Assembly (NCBI RefSeq): GCF_017901155.1
Contig: NZ_CP072800.1
Location: 248,001 to 312,000, forward strand
Reading direction: 5' to 3'
Origin: Candidatus Thiothrix anitrata
GTDB lineage: Bacteria; Pseudomonadota; Gammaproteobacteria; Thiotrichales; Thiotrichaceae
DNA: 64,000 bases
In this document: in pieces, positions 8,829 to 17,543 of the stretch
Layout of the letters: each line of letters opens with the position of its first letter
Numbering within the stretch: the stretch's first letter is position 1
Program-made: the position numbers and the translations under genes
The notes under the pieces: model-generated
The model's database searches: none
The model's input: only the letters and a program-made list of their open reading frames with translations
What the model was told of the DNA's origin: nothing

Positions 8829-10296
8829 TAATAATCGCTGGTGGCAACGGCGACCTTTACAAATCGGTGCAGCATGGCTAATTGGCTTATTACTGGCCAG
8901 CGGCATCATTTTCGCCATCAACGGCGGTACACCACCGACACCCCCCAACAACGCCGATAATCGCGGCAGTTTGCTGGATTTAGTAAGTCAGCGTTCCGGC
9001 AACTCCCGTACCGACACCTTCTGTGAATTGGCGAAAGGTCCGGACAAAAGCTGTCTGGGCGAACCGCAAGCCCTTTGTAGCAAAGACATGGAAGTGGCAA
9101 AAATTGCTTGGAAATACTTTGAAAACAACTACAACCCAGCAACAGGTTTGTATAACGCAGCGGATAAATACCAGTCCACCACCCTGTGGGACACCGGCTC
9201 GGCACTGGCAGCAACCATTACCGCGCACGATCTTGGCTTGATTGACGAGAAAACCTTTGACGGACGCATCCAAGCCATGTTCAAAACGCTGACAACCATG
9301 GAATTATTCAACAAGGAAGCCCCCAACAAGGTATACCATACCGGCACTGGGGCGATGGTGGACTACCGCAACCAACCAGCCCCGGATGGTATCGGCGTTT
9401 CCATCCTCGATCTGGCGCGGATTGTTTCATGGCTGAATACCTTGAGTTGTATGCACCCCAAATACGCTTACCCGTCGAAAAAAGTAATTGAACGCTGGGA
9501 TATGACCCGCCTGATCAAAAACGGGCAAATGTATGGTTTATACCGGAATCCCGCTTCCAAAGAAAAAGCCATTGTGGTGGCGCAAGAGGGGCGACTGGGA
9601 TATGAACAGTACGCAGGCAAGATTTTCCGCGAACTGGGTTATGACCAACAGATTTCGGCGATCTACAACAACAAATTCCGTGCGACCACCAACATTTATG
9701 ACGTACCAATTGCCTATGACAGCCGTGACCCGCGTGATTTGGGGGCATACAACTACGTGGTGACTGAATCGTATGCGATGGATGTAGTGGAAAACGGCCT
9801 AGACGCTGAAAACCAGCCACTGCTGGCAAACATCTATGAGGTGCAAAAACGGCGCTGGCAAGATACCGGCATTGTCACAGCCGTGTCGGAAGACAACCTC
9901 GATCAGAAACCGTACTTCCTCTACAACACCATTTTCACTGCTGGGCTGCCTTGGAACGCCACTACCGACAAAGGTGTACGTCACGACAACCTCAGAACCA
10001 TTTCGGTAAAAGCGGCATTGTCGCTGGCAATGCTATTCCCGGAAGACCCTTACAGCAAGGAACTGGCATACACCGTCGGCACTGCGTATGACCCGGAACG
10101 TGGCTGGTATTCCGGCATTTATGAAAACGGTGGCGGCTACAACAAGGCGATTACTGCCAATACCAATGGCATCATCATGAGCTTGCTGCTGTACAAGAAG
10201 TACGGCGAGTTTTACCCGGTGTGCAAGCGTTGTCAGCGTGGTTTGACGCTGGACGTTGCCAAAGCCAACACCTGTGATACTTGCGAGATCAAATAA
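8812..10296 (+). CDS. DUF3131-domain protein, membrane-anchored
   Basis: A 494-residue protein with one N-terminal membrane anchor (AAWLIGLLLASGIIFAI, about 19-35) and a periplasmic DUF3131 domain (about 85-475). Conserved blocks shared with the paralogue at 13425-14783 include YQSTTLWDTGSALAA, AVSEDNLDQKPYFLYNTIF and GWYSGIYENGGG. The domain looks like a carbohydrate-active alpha-helical toroid, but its activity is not established. The C-terminus has two CxxC pairs (VCKRCQ and TCDTC), a possible zinc ribbon or disulfide pair. AGGAG precedes the ATG. It overlaps the next gene by about 23 bases (41 if the TTG start is used). Confidence 0.85.
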   Translation: MTQQNNNNRWWQRRPLQIGAAWLIGLLLASGIIFAINGGTPPTPPNNADNRGSLLDLVSQRSGNSRTDTFCELAKGPDKSCLGEPQALCSKDMEVAKIAWKYFENNYNPATGLYNAADKYQSTTLWDTGSALAATITAHDLGLIDEKTFDGRIQAMFKTLTTMELFNKEAPNKVYHTGTGAMVDYRNQPAPDGIGVSILDLARIVSWLNTLSCMHPKYAYPSKKVIERWDMTRLIKNGQMYGLYRNPASKEKAIVVAQEGRLGYEQYAGKIFRELGYDQQISAIYNNKFRATTNIYDVPIAYDSRDPRDLGAYNYVVTESYAMDVVENGLDAENQPLLANIYEVQKRRWQDTGIVTAVSEDNLDQKPYFLYNTIFTAGLPWNATTDKGVRHDNLRTISVKAALSLAMLFPEDPYSKELAYTVGTAYDPERGWYSGIYENGGGYNKAITANTNGIIMSLLLYKKYGEFYPVCKRCQRGLTLDVAKANTCDTCEIK

Positions 10297-12022
10297 AAGC
10301 CTGTTGCTGCTAGTAACAGGGGGCTGTTTATGGATGCCGGTGACGCTGGCACAGCCTCCCTTGCTGCAAACGTTGGAAAAACTCGCCTGTGCAACTGACA
10401 GTCAGGCGGCGGCGAGTCAGCTTGAGCGGCTTTTCAATATCGCTGCACCCGGTCAACAGTGGCCAGATGAATGGCTGGGCAAGCAACCGGGGCAAGCCAG
10501 CTTGCACGCGGGGACACTCGACATTGCCCTGCACACCCTGCAACAAACCGCCAACCGCTTTCCCGATTTGCGTACCACCGCCGAACAGGTGGCGTTGCAA
10601 TGGGATTATTGTGACGTGCTGGAAGAGCAAGCGTTTTATGACCTGTGGCTGAAATCTTCCGGCTTGAATAAAACCCTTGCGGGTGACGCGCCATTGAAAT
10701 GGACAGGTTTCCGGGAATGGGGTTTTCTGACACCGGATCCGCCTGAGCATTTTGTGCCATTGTTGCTGGATGAAATCCGCATTGCTCCCAGCGCGTATCA
10801 CTTATTCCTGCACCAAATTTACCGCAAGCAATGTTTTCCGCACCCTGAAACCGGTTTGCTGGCGCGGGAAGAAGCCACCCCGGATGCCAGCCAGCGCAGG
10901 GAGCAAGTTACGTCGATGCCGATACCCGCAGCATTAGTGACTCCGTATCCGTTTACATGGCAACCGCTTTGCCCGGCTAAAAAAATCCAACGTGTTGCGG
11001 CAATTCCGACAAAACCAACAGCAATGAAAAAGCCCCCTGCTGCGCTCAAACAGATTGAAACGCCTCGCACGACCACCTCGAAGGCTGCTGCACCACGTAC
11101 TGCCACTTCAAGTACCACAAGCACCACTAGACCGAGAGCAACGACCGCTATACCAACAGTGACAATACCACCGATTGCGTATTTGCCTATCGAAGCACCA
11201 CCCGTTGCGCCAACCATTACGGCCACCCTCCCCTCACCAACACCAAAAGCAGCGGAATCCAAAAAAACTACCGTATCACCAACAGAACGTGCGCCAACGG
11301 CAGACCTGACACTACCCACCGTAGTTCCGGTTTCTGCTACGGGTGACATGCCCATGGATATTCCCGTCTATGAGGAAACACAACCCGATGACCGCATTCA
11401 ATCACACAGTACAACTGGCATTATTGATCGCAAAAAGAGCAAATCCACGTTAAGGATCGCAGGCAGTTTTGCCGACAGCATATCACTCAAAGATGGTAGC
11501 AACACCCTTTCCACCAGCGTCACTTGGTCGCCTAAACCCCACTGGTTTGTTAGCGGCAATGCGTCACTCAAAGATGGCGAACCGGGTTATGCCTGGAGTG
11601 CCGGGTACGCCGACTACAAGCCGGGAGGCTGGTCAGCACAAATCAATAACTGGGGGCCGCTCAAACCCGGCGATGGCTTGGGTATAGATAAGGCGATAGT
11701 CAATGTCGGGCACAGGATCAAATCCACCACCCTGAAACGCCACAAACTGGCGGCATCGACCAACCTCAGTATCCCGGTAAAAGGCAAGCCCAGCCTGAGC
11801 GGGACACTCCAATGGAACCCCACCCCGCACGTGTATGCCCGCACCACTGCCAGTGTGCCGCTGGAAGGCGGCAATCCCAACTGGAATTACGTGGTCGGCT
11901 ACAGCAACCCCAAAAAGCTGGGCAAGTGGAAAGTCGAATACAGCAATTACGGCAAAAATGCGTTCCCCGGTGATAACTTCAAGGATGGCACGGTGACGGT
12001 CAGCCGGGGTTGGCAGTTTTAA
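10274..12022 (+). CDS. Secreted protein with Pro/Thr-rich linker and C-terminal beta-rich domain
   Basis: About 582 residues. A signal peptide (SLLLLVTGGCLWMPVTLA then QPP) leads to an N-terminal helical domain of about 200 residues, a long Pro/Thr/Ala/Ser linker (about 230-370) and a C-terminal domain of about 190 residues built of repeated beta-strand pairs. Two related blocks (SVTWSPKPHWFVSGNASL and TLQWNPTPHVYARTTASV) share the pattern W-x-P-x-P-H-x-x-x. The last residue is Phe after Trp-Gln, as in outer-membrane beta-barrels. No ATG fits the signal peptide. GTG 10274 is my choice; TTG 10256 is the longest possibility. The start lies inside the DUF3131 gene, so the pair is coupled. I do not recognise a family. 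Confidence 0.7.
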   Translation: MILARSNKSLLLLVTGGCLWMPVTLAQPPLLQTLEKLACATDSQAAASQLERLFNIAAPGQQWPDEWLGKQPGQASLHAGTLDIALHTLQQTANRFPDLRTTAEQVALQWDYCDVLEEQAFYDLWLKSSGLNKTLAGDAPLKWTGFREWGFLTPDPPEHFVPLLLDEIRIAPSAYHLFLHQIYRKQCFPHPETGLLAREEATPDASQRREQVTSMPIPAALVTPYPFTWQPLCPAKKIQRVAAIPTKPTAMKKPPAALKQIETPRTTTSKAAAPRTATSSTTSTTRPRATTAIPTVTIPPIAYLPIEAPPVAPTITATLPSPTPKAAESKKTTVSPTERAPTADLTLPTVVPVSATGDMPMDIPVYEETQPDDRIQSHSTTGIIDRKKSKSTLRIAGSFADSISLKDGSNTLSTSVTWSPKPHWFVSGNASLKDGEPGYAWSAGYADYKPGGWSAQINNWGPLKPGDGLGIDKAIVNVGHRIKSTTLKRHKLAASTNLSIPVKGKPSLSGTLQWNPTPHVYARTTASVPLEGGNPNWNYVVGYSNPKKLGKWKVEYSNYGKNAFPGDNFKDGTVTVSRGWQF

Positions 12023-12119
12023 GGGGTGTGAGGATACCGCAGATGGCTATGCAGCTTGGCGCGGATGTGTTCCGGCAAGAGGTTCAGTTGGTCTCAGTGG
12101 TAGCATCTGTTTAGTTGTG

Positions 12120-13358
12120 TTAAAGCCTGTCATTCTTTGCCGCAAAAATAGTTATCCGCAACTCCATATCCGCAATCATTTCAATAAGCGGTTTCTTCCC
12201 AGATAGCCGCTCACTTTCCGCCAAGATCACATCCACGCCCGAGCCGCGCCGATCCATCAGGTATTCACGTCCCAGCCCGCTATCACGCACAGGATAGTAA
12301 CGGGAAAACAAGCTGGAAAGCACATCATTGCGCGGCAAGGACATCGCCTGCATGGATTCCACCGTCATGGAATTAGGCAACGCGCCCGGTGAATACAGTT
12401 CCAGCCGGTCTGCGAACATGTGCAAACGGATGCGCCCGCCCCAAATCGAGTAATCACGGTGAACGATGGCATTAACGAGTGCTTCAAACACTGCACGCAG
12501 GCTGTATTGCGGGTAATCGACTCGCCCGAATTCTTTACGCGCGGGCACTTTCATATTCAGGCGCACAAAGTCGAACGCATCCCACAGTTGCCGATCCAGT
12601 GGGCCATCAAAATCCTTGGCATCCAGTTGTTCGTTGGGGTCATTGTTGACACCGCTGTAAGCCACCGCCTGAATGTATGCCGATGGCAACCAATTCACCG
12701 GCTTTTCGGTACACAACAACACACCCGCAATAGACAGGCATTTTTGCCCCTCCAAATCAGCCAACAAGTGCAAGCGGCGTAATTGCTTGCGCTCATCGCC
12801 TTCATGCTGGCGCAGAAAACGCCGCAACAACAATGCATCTGCATCATCCAGCGACGTATCAGCAACACCCTGTTCTTCAAAGCGGATTAAGCGTGCTTGG
12901 CTACGTTGTTGGAACAGACGCGCCAATACATCCGGGGTCAGCTTGCGTTTGCTATCAGCAACCCGACGAAAATACCCATTTGCACTTTCATGTATCCACA
13001 AACTGCGCGGCACACTCACGACAATAACCGTAACCCTTTCACCTGCCGCATTGGGCAGTTCAACGTTCTCGGTGAGGATTTCCAGCGGCGGGGTAATGCG
13101 GTCGTTGACAATGCCCCGCAACCACGATTTCAGCGTTTTCATCTGTTCCGCCGGAATGCCAGTAGCTGTCAGTGTTTTGTCATCCACGCCCAACACCAGC
13201 GTACCACCGTTGGCATTGGCGAATGCCGCGAGTTCGTCAGACAAACCGTCAGGATGCGGCTCAATCACTTTCTGTGCGCCACGAAACACGATTTGCTTGA
13301 GTTCCAGTGTGGAGTCTTCCCCTAAGCGGATGCGTTGTTGCAAGGTTTGGCTATCCAT
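12120..13358 (-). CDS. AlbA_2 (Schlafen-like)/RecG-C-type putative transcriptional regulator
   Basis: The 412-residue protein begins with an AlbA_2 domain: EDSTLELKQ near residue 14, then LSDELAAFANANGGTLVLGVDD. A C-terminal region contains ALVNAIVHRDYS, the motif found in the ATP-binding HATPase_c_4 segment of RecG-related regulators. Such proteins are annotated as ATP-binding or DNA-binding regulators and are common in accessory DNA; substrate and target are unknown. It is a single gene on the minus strand between two DUF3131 genes, with 97 bases to the convergent gene on its 3' side and no clear terminator there. A 243-residue open frame on the opposite strand is an antisense shadow. Confidence 0.85.
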   Translation of the reverse strand: MDSQTLQQRIRLGEDSTLELKQIVFRGAQKVIEPHPDGLSDELAAFANANGGTLVLGVDDKTLTATGIPAEQMKTLKSWLRGIVNDRITPPLEILTENVELPNAAGERVTVIVVSVPRSLWIHESANGYFRRVADSKRKLTPDVLARLFQQRSQARLIRFEEQGVADTSLDDADALLLRRFLRQHEGDERKQLRRLHLLADLEGQKCLSIAGVLLCTEKPVNWLPSAYIQAVAYSGVNNDPNEQLDAKDFDGPLDRQLWDAFDFVRLNMKVPARKEFGRVDYPQYSLRAVFEALVNAIVHRDYSIWGGRIRLHMFADRLELYSPGALPNSMTVESMQAMSLPRNDVLSSLFSRYYPVRDSGLGREYLMDRRGSGVDVILAESERLSGKKPLIEMIADMELRITIFAAKNDRL

Positions 13359-13424
13359 TTTGCGTGTTTTAATCCATCGTTTTGTGGTGAATCCTAGACT
13401 ATAGCAACAAATGGATGCGCTTCG

Positions 13425-14783
13425 TTAAAACTTCCCCGCTGCCAAACACTGCTTCTTATTCTGATTAAACGCCAGAAATTCTGGTGTCAGCGTCACCCCT
13501 TTGCCGCACTGCTTGCATTGCTGATTCAGCGCCCCGTACATCTTATGCAGCAACACTGACAAAATCACCCCGTTGGTATTCGCGGTAGTTGCCTTGTTCA
13601 AACCGAGTTCGGGGTTTTCGTAAATGCCGGAATACCAACCACCTTTGGGATTTTTGGCAGCTTGCACCGCTCCCAGCAATACCTTGCTGTATTCACGTTC
13701 TGGGAACAAATACGCCATCGAAATCGCGGCCTTCACCGAAACCGTGCGCAACGCCGACATATCTTCGCCCTTATCGGTAATCGCTGCCCAAGGGATGTCG
13801 TCGCTGAAAATGGTGTTGTAAACAAAGTAAGGTTTACGGTCGATATTGTCTTCGGAAACTGCCGTGACAGTGCCCGTTTGTTCCCAGCGACGTTGCTGCA
13901 CCTGATAAATGGCTTCCAGCAGCGGTTTATTTTCGCTATCCACCCCGTGTTCCATTGCATCCATCGCGTAAGATTCGGACACCACGTAATTATGCGCCCC
14001 CAGTGTCGATGCATCGCGTGAATCCACCAGCAATTTCACCTCGGAAACCGTGGCATCGGTAGCATACTGATTGTGGTAACGCGCCGATAGGCTCAGATCA
14101 AAACCCAACTGGCGGAAGGCTTTGGCGGCGTATTGCTCGTAACCGAGGCGACCTTCCTGTTGCACCTCCACCGAGCCATCCGCGTCTTTGAAAGCCATAC
14201 CGTACATTTGCCCGTGTTCCAGCAAGCGGCAAAAATTCCAGCTTTCCAAAACCTTACGGGCTTGCTCAGCGTGTTGTGGGTGCAAGCAGGCAAGAATATT
14301 CAACCAAGATGCTAGCCGCCCCAAGTCCAGTGTAGAAACGCCGATACCGGTCTGTGAGGGTTTGTTGCGGTAATCCACTTTTTGCGCGGTTTTGGTGTTG
14401 TATACCTTGTTGGGGGCTTCGCCATTGAACAGGTCAAGATGACGCAGGGTGTAAAGCATCTGTCCGATATTTTTGTCGAAACGCTCGCGCTCAATCAGCC
14501 CCAGCTTTTCAGCGGTGATAAAGGCTGCCAGTGTTGAGCCAACATCCCACAAGGTAGTGGAGGGGTAATTATCCGCTGCATTCACCAGCCCGGTTTCCGG
14601 CTGGCGGTTATTCTCGAAATATTGCCATGCCAGCGTTGCCATTGCCCGATCACGTTCATCCAGTTGCCCAATACGGGCAGGGCAATGCTGGGGGGCGGCT
14701 TTGGGCGGTTCGGCAGCATGGGCGATATTCAGCCATACGCTGCAACACAGGATCACGGGCAAGGTCGGGGTAAAGCGCAGCAT
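13425..14783 (-). CDS. DUF3131-domain periplasmic protein
   Basis: A 452-residue paralogue of the protein at 8812-10296, exported by an ordinary signal peptide (LPVILCCSVWLNIAHAA, about 8-24) rather than kept by an anchor. The same blocks appear: YPSTTLWDVGSTLAAFIT, AVSEDNIDRKPYFVYNTIF and GWYSGIYENPE. The C-terminal cysteine region is partly kept (QQCKQCGKG), but the second pair is reduced to a single Cys near the end. Membrane-anchored and soluble copies in one locus suggest two positions for one activity, perhaps on a periplasmic glucan. The biochemical function is not known. Confidence 0.85.
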   Translation of the reverse strand: MLRFTPTLPVILCCSVWLNIAHAAEPPKAAPQHCPARIGQLDERDRAMATLAWQYFENNRQPETGLVNAADNYPSTTLWDVGSTLAAFITAEKLGLIERERFDKNIGQMLYTLRHLDLFNGEAPNKVYNTKTAQKVDYRNKPSQTGIGVSTLDLGRLASWLNILACLHPQHAEQARKVLESWNFCRLLEHGQMYGMAFKDADGSVEVQQEGRLGYEQYAAKAFRQLGFDLSLSARYHNQYATDATVSEVKLLVDSRDASTLGAHNYVVSESYAMDAMEHGVDSENKPLLEAIYQVQQRRWEQTGTVTAVSEDNIDRKPYFVYNTIFSDDIPWAAITDKGEDMSALRTVSVKAAISMAYLFPEREYSKVLLGAVQAAKNPKGGWYSGIYENPELGLNKATTANTNGVILSVLLHKMYGALNQQCKQCGKGVTLTPEFLAFNQNKKQCLAAGKF

Positions 14784-14908
14784 GATTGTTGTTATTCCGG
14801 CAGTGGGGAAGTGCTGATTCTTACCCTCTCAATCGTCGGGTGTCAATTGCAGTCGGATAAACGCACCTGTACTATACAAGGCATCATAACAATAATGGAT
14901 AACAAGCT

Positions 14909-16051
14909 ATGTTATTGAAATACCCACTGGCAATGCTGCTTGCCACACTCTGCATCAGCAGCGTCTGTGCCAATGAAGTCAAACCTGAACCTTATCCCGC
15001 TTGCCCTGATACGCCAGTGCCAGTAGGCAAGGAAGATTACCAACCCAGCAACTTGTCCTTGCAGGGTTTGACTGGGCTATACATCAATATCGACGATGTA
15101 ATCAACAGTGCCAAACCTAAAAACGTCAAGTTGCAAGCTGACCTGAAAGACGCAGTGGTCAAGCGGTTGGAAAAAGCCGGAATGCGCCTGCTCAGCAAGG
15201 AAGCACTGGAGAAAACCCCCGGTCAACCGGAAATGAGCATGTTCCCCAGCTACCCCAAACATCTGGGTCCATTCAAACCGGGCGAACCGCGCATTGAATA
15301 CAACGCCCAATGCTGCACCGCTGGCATCTGGACATCCTTCACCCAAGGCGCAAGCACGCTGCGCCATCCTTTGCTCAACCACAAATTAGCGACGTGGGGT
15401 GAAGGTCACAACACCACCGATTGCAGCGACACCGGCAAATGGCTCAGCGAAGTCGTGCTAAAAACCGTGGATAATTTCATTGCCGCCAAGCAAAAAGCCG
15501 ACAAAGATTACCAAGTCTGGCAGAAAAAACAGGGGGAAACACCCGCAAAACCAAAGGCAGATACTCCGCCCGCCAGCACTGACAAACCCAAAAAAGATAC
15601 CCCACCCGTCAGTGACAAACCCGCAACAGATACTCCATCCGTCGCCAGCACTGACAAACCCGTCGAATTGCGTGAAACCACGGATGCCGAAGCACTCGCC
15701 TGCGATACTGCCATTTTACTGTACGCGGAAATTTTCCCGACCGCCGCTGCCAGCATCAGTGACGCGAAAGGCGGGATTCTAGGCAAAATCGCCGACAATA
15801 TGAAAGCCTGCCCACAATACCGTTACCGCATCGAAACCCACGCCGACCAGCGTTCCAGCCATGAATACAATGATGTGCTGTCAGCCCGGCGGGCAGTGGC
15901 TATCCGCAATTATCTGGTCGATAACGGGGTGGACGAGGAACAATTTGACCTGCGCTTTTACGGCAAACGCAAACCTTTGGTAGACGGCAATAATGAAACC
16001 GCGTGGGCAGCGAACCGGCGTGTCATGATCACGCCGATCAAGCCAAAATAA
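14909..16051 (+). CDS. OmpA-family peptidoglycan-binding outer-membrane/periplasmic protein
   Basis: The 380-residue protein has a signal peptide (MLLKYPLAMLLATLCISSVCA), an N-terminal domain of about 190 residues of unknown type, a Lys/Pro/Asp/Thr linker (about 195-250) and a C-terminal OmpA domain (about 255-378). The OmpA domain shows RYRIETHADQRSSHEYND and LSARRAVAIRNYL, matching the peptidoglycan-binding loop. No beta-barrel is evident, so it may be a soluble or complex-bound anchor. It is transcribed away from the second DUF3131 gene, with which it shares a 125-base divergent region. Confidence 0.85.
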   Translation: MLLKYPLAMLLATLCISSVCANEVKPEPYPACPDTPVPVGKEDYQPSNLSLQGLTGLYINIDDVINSAKPKNVKLQADLKDAVVKRLEKAGMRLLSKEALEKTPGQPEMSMFPSYPKHLGPFKPGEPRIEYNAQCCTAGIWTSFTQGASTLRHPLLNHKLATWGEGHNTTDCSDTGKWLSEVVLKTVDNFIAAKQKADKDYQVWQKKQGETPAKPKADTPPASTDKPKKDTPPVSDKPATDTPSVASTDKPVELRETTDAEALACDTAILLYAEIFPTAAASISDAKGGILGKIADNMKACPQYRYRIETHADQRSSHEYNDVLSARRAVAIRNYLVDNGVDEEQFDLRFYGKRKPLVDGNNETAWAANRRVMITPIKPK

Positions 16052-16077
16052 CCCCACCCGTCACCGCTGGGTTCAAC

Positions 16078-17307
16078 TTAATGGGGAATCCAGCGGAACA
16101 AAAATTCTTTTTTCACCATCACCCACATGCCTACGAGTATCGTGATATGAATGCCGGTATTAATCCAAAAATTCTCATACCCCGGCAACGGCGTATTCGC
16201 AATCAACAATAGCAAGAAAATGTGCGTGAAAAACACATACAACGAGGCTTGACCCAAGGGAATAAAAAACCACCCCAAGGCGCGATTCAACGGTTTCCAA
16301 CACACCGTCATCAGCGCGTAAATCGCCACGAATAACACCACCAAATTCACTAAACGCCCGATACCCAACTTATTTTTGGGAAAGTACTCATTGTACAAAT
16401 AATTGAAGGTATCCGGCGGTATCACATGCAATTTCGCCCAATCAGGGAACATATCCAGTGGATGATTCAAGGTCAGCCAAATAAAGCCCAGCGACAAAGC
16501 AATACAAGCGTATACCAAACGTTTACCCCAATCGGTTTGGCTCATAAACTGCACAATTTCGTGTTTATAATACCCCGCCACTACCCCGTGCACATACACT
16601 AACTGCCAGCTTAAAATCGGGAAAGCGTATTCAAATTGCGCATTCGTCGGGCGGTAAAAAGGGTCAGCACCCAGATTAATCAAATACAACGCCCAGCTTA
16701 CGCCCAATAGCAAACCCACTTTGTGTTTACTGAGCATGAAAAATACCAGTGGCGTAAACAAAATAAACATCACCACGTACATGCCCACAATCTGAAACTG
16801 GTGCGGACCAATTTGCAACAACAACGCCTTGCTAATCACCGTCGCCCAACCAGCTTCCATACCGGGGTAAAGCGGGAAAGTTTTGCCGCTATAGGGGCTG
16901 TGGTAAGTGGTAATAATGGTGCTGTCAATCCAAGGAATAAAACGGATGACCGCTATCAACAAAATCATTATAACGCTGATGCGGTACAAATCCACCGATC
17001 GGCTCACCAACCCCGGCATCGCAGCCGCCAAACCTGCTTGTTTTACTTTTTTACCGTACACCATGCCCACCACAATACCGGAGAGCATGACGAAAATCTC
17101 AGCGGTGGAAACCACCCCAATGCGTTCCCAGCCGATAAACATTAATGCCGAAAAGTATTCAAAATGACTGGCAAACAACAGCGGGATAACGAAGCCACGC
17201 ATGTAATCAAGGCGTAAATCACGGGTTGCTCCCGTTTCGGGGTATGCCCAGCTAGCTGGAATCCAATCGGAAAACGTGCGCGAAGCACGGAGGGTCTGTG
17301 TCGTCAT
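16078..17307 (-). CDS. OpgC-like integral membrane acyltransferase
   Basis: A 409-residue polytopic membrane protein with about ten hydrophobic segments. RDLRLDYMRGFVIPLLFASHF near residue 28 and STAEIFVMLSGIVVGMVYGKK near 67 are the marks of the OpgC domain. Related proteins succinylate osmoregulated periplasmic glucans, and the wider acyltransferase-3-like group decorates envelope sugars. The neighbouring DUF3131 genes make a glucan-related role plausible but unproven. It converges on the OmpA-family gene with 26 bases between stops and no clear terminator. Confidence 0.85.
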   Translation of the reverse strand: MTTQTLRASRTFSDWIPASWAYPETGATRDLRLDYMRGFVIPLLFASHFEYFSALMFIGWERIGVVSTAEIFVMLSGIVVGMVYGKKVKQAGLAAAMPGLVSRSVDLYRISVIMILLIAVIRFIPWIDSTIITTYHSPYSGKTFPLYPGMEAGWATVISKALLLQIGPHQFQIVGMYVVMFILFTPLVFFMLSKHKVGLLLGVSWALYLINLGADPFYRPTNAQFEYAFPILSWQLVYVHGVVAGYYKHEIVQFMSQTDWGKRLVYACIALSLGFIWLTLNHPLDMFPDWAKLHVIPPDTFNYLYNEYFPKNKLGIGRLVNLVVLFVAIYALMTVCWKPLNRALGWFFIPLGQASLYVFFTHIFLLLLIANTPLPGYENFWINTGIHITILVGMWVMVKKEFLFRWIPH

Positions 17308-17469
17308 GTATTACCGCCATTTATCGGTTTTTATATTGCGTTTGTCCATGCTATGACTGAAGGCAATAGCATGGCAAGCACGAGCCGCTATACGGTAAGG
17401 TGATGCAATGCACTGCAAGCCTGATGTACACAAGGTGTAAAAAAGTCACACACAATCAAAAATCTTTAT

Positions 17470-17475
17470 TATACT
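17470..17475 (+). promoter_or_regulatory. Candidate -10 element upstream of the giant CBM2/cytochrome gene
   Basis: TATACT lies 69 bases before the chosen ATG (17544) in an A/T-rich stretch. The -35 side is weak. The rest of the 236-base gap from 17308 holds no gene I can support. Confidence 0.3.
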
Positions 17476-17543
17476 CGTCGATAGTTCTAAACGTCCTAGG
17501 GACACTGAGCTACTTGAGTTGGTGTATTAAGCGAGGGAACAAC

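Noticed and set aside
12673-13404. 243-residue open frame opposite the AlbA_2-type gene
   Set aside because: No recognisable domain, and the gene on the minus strand has clear motifs; a coding shadow.
17308-17543. Possible riboswitch upstream of the giant cytochrome fusion
   Set aside because: I looked for GEMM, cobalamin and flavin-type cores and found no match; only a -10-like element is supportable.
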